DNA of 64,000 bases from Mycobacterium malmoense (lineage in GTDB: Bacteria; Actinomycetota; Actinomycetes; Mycobacteriales; Mycobacteriaceae): positions 4,526,001 to 4,590,000 of the forward strand of contig NZ_CP080999.1 in the NCBI RefSeq assembly GCF_019645855.1, read 5' to 3'. Positions within the stretch are counted from its first letter, which is position 1, and each line of letters starts with the position of its first letter. Shown one piece after another: positions 63,475-64,000 of the stretch. Under the pieces are notes generated by a model. That model did no database searches and was not told the DNA's origin. It saw only the letters and a list, made by a program, of their open reading frames with translations. Both the position numbers and the translations under genes were made by a program.

Positions 63475-64000
63475 TCACCGGGACTCGGGGACGAGGCCGA
63501 TGCACGTTGCGGTGAGCACCCGGGTGAGCGCGGACGCAAAATCGATGTTCCACTCGGGCGGAAGGGCGTCCGGCTCCTCCGCATAGACGTCGGTGAGCCG
63601 CTCCGGGGGGTTGGCGATGTGCCAGAACGCGGCGGCCAACGAGTAGGCGGCGATCAGGATGTCGAAGGAGCCGGACCGGCCGAGGGCGGGCAACGCCCGC
63701 TCGATCGCGTCGGCCAGCGCGATGGCGGCGGCGGCGATGGTCCGCCTGATCTCGACCACCCGGTCGATGTCCACCTCGTGCTCGAGGTGCAGGTGCAGGT
63801 TGGCGAGCAGGTCACAAAACAGCGGGTCGGCCGCCAGCCCGTTGGCCAAGGTCTCGGCCACCCGCGCCGGCGACATCGGGCCCGGCTCGACCAGCTCGTC
63901 GCACACCGTGCCCGACCAGCGCACCCACCCTTCGGCGGCGAGGTGCAGCAGGACCTCCTTGTGGGAGGTGAAGTAGCGGCGCACCGCCGAGTAGTGAATT
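63475..64000 (-). CDS. TetR-family regulator, C-terminal part (5' end outside window)
   Basis: The frame runs to the right edge; about 174 residues are visible. The edge sequence reads IHYSAVRRYFTSHKEVLLHL, which fits the end of a TetR DNA-recognition helix (rYFxSKeeLl), followed by the ligand-binding domain (DIDRVVEIRRTIAAAAIALA). It corresponds to Rv0452 beside mmpS4-mmpL4 and may regulate them. The signal and operator are unknown. Confidence 0.85.
   Translation of the reverse strand, partial: IHYSAVRRYFTSHKEVLLHLAAEGWVRWSGTVCDELVEPGPMSPARVAETLANGLAADPLFCDLLANLHLHLEHEVDIDRVVEIRRTIAAAAIALADAIERALPALGRSGSFDILIAAYSLAAAFWHIANPPERLTDVYAEEPDALPPEWNIDFASALTRVLTATCIGLVPESR

Overview
The window is chromosomal DNA of a slow-growing Mycobacterium. 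Gene order, protein sequences and the mycolic-acid, mycothiol, ESX, PE/PPE and MmpS/MmpL families all point there. Compared from memory with M. tuberculosis, the run from about 4.1 kb to the right edge is the Rv0518-to-Rv0452 interval read in reverse. The species cannot be fixed from sequence alone. A non-tuberculous slow grower, possibly near the M. avium complex, is my inference.

Layout. 1-4.1 kb is an accessory block: the 3' end of an SGNH-type acyltransferase, a 38-aa membrane microprotein, a PE/PPE pair whose PPE ends in a SHOCT motif, and a DUF732 secreted protein preceded in frame by what looks like the 5' stump of an EsxN-type gene. A decayed second copy of the microprotein closes the block. 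4.1-7.8 kb holds an SGNH hydrolase, a membrane acyltransferase, the anti-anti-sigma factor OprA with a perfect dyad upstream, and two membrane proteins. 7.8-13.3 kb is the tetrapyrrole operon hemA-hemC-hemD-hemB plus a glutaredoxin-like gene. 13.4-14.0 kb carries an esxF-esxE pair without a cpnT toxin gene. 14.1-25 kb runs serB1, a hydratase-like gene, cmaA2, a PlsC-type acyltransferase, galE2, ribosomal protein bS22, an excisionase-like regulator, proC, ppx1 and conserved genes.

25-38 kb contains senX3-regX3 (phosphate sensing), gpm1, mshA (mycothiol), a ROK regulator, the L,D-transpeptidase lipoprotein lprQ, murB, a nitrilase-family hydrolase and deoC. 38-48.5 kb contains hbhA, an XRE regulator with a likely operator, madR, a UbiA prenyltransferase, the mycolate methyltransferases pcaA and umaA, fadB2, icl1 (aceA) and an acyl-ACP thioesterase. 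48.5-64 kb has ramB, lpdC, an aldehyde dehydrogenase with its DUF779 partner, a prolyl-oligopeptidase, echA2, an Rv0455c-like secreted protein and mmpS4-mmpL4 with the end of a TetR gene.

How the genes work together. Several genes serve envelope lipids: cmaA2, pcaA, umaA, madR, the thioesterase and fadB2. Carbon-source switching is represented by RamB and Icl1, with RamB-like boxes visible upstream of both genes. Siderophore export is represented by the Rv0455c homologue and MmpS4/MmpL4. No rRNA, tRNA, CRISPR array or intact insertion sequence was seen. The most unusual parts are the accessory block at the left edge, the orphan esxFE pair, the UbiA gene next to madR/pcaA, and several intergenic dyads.
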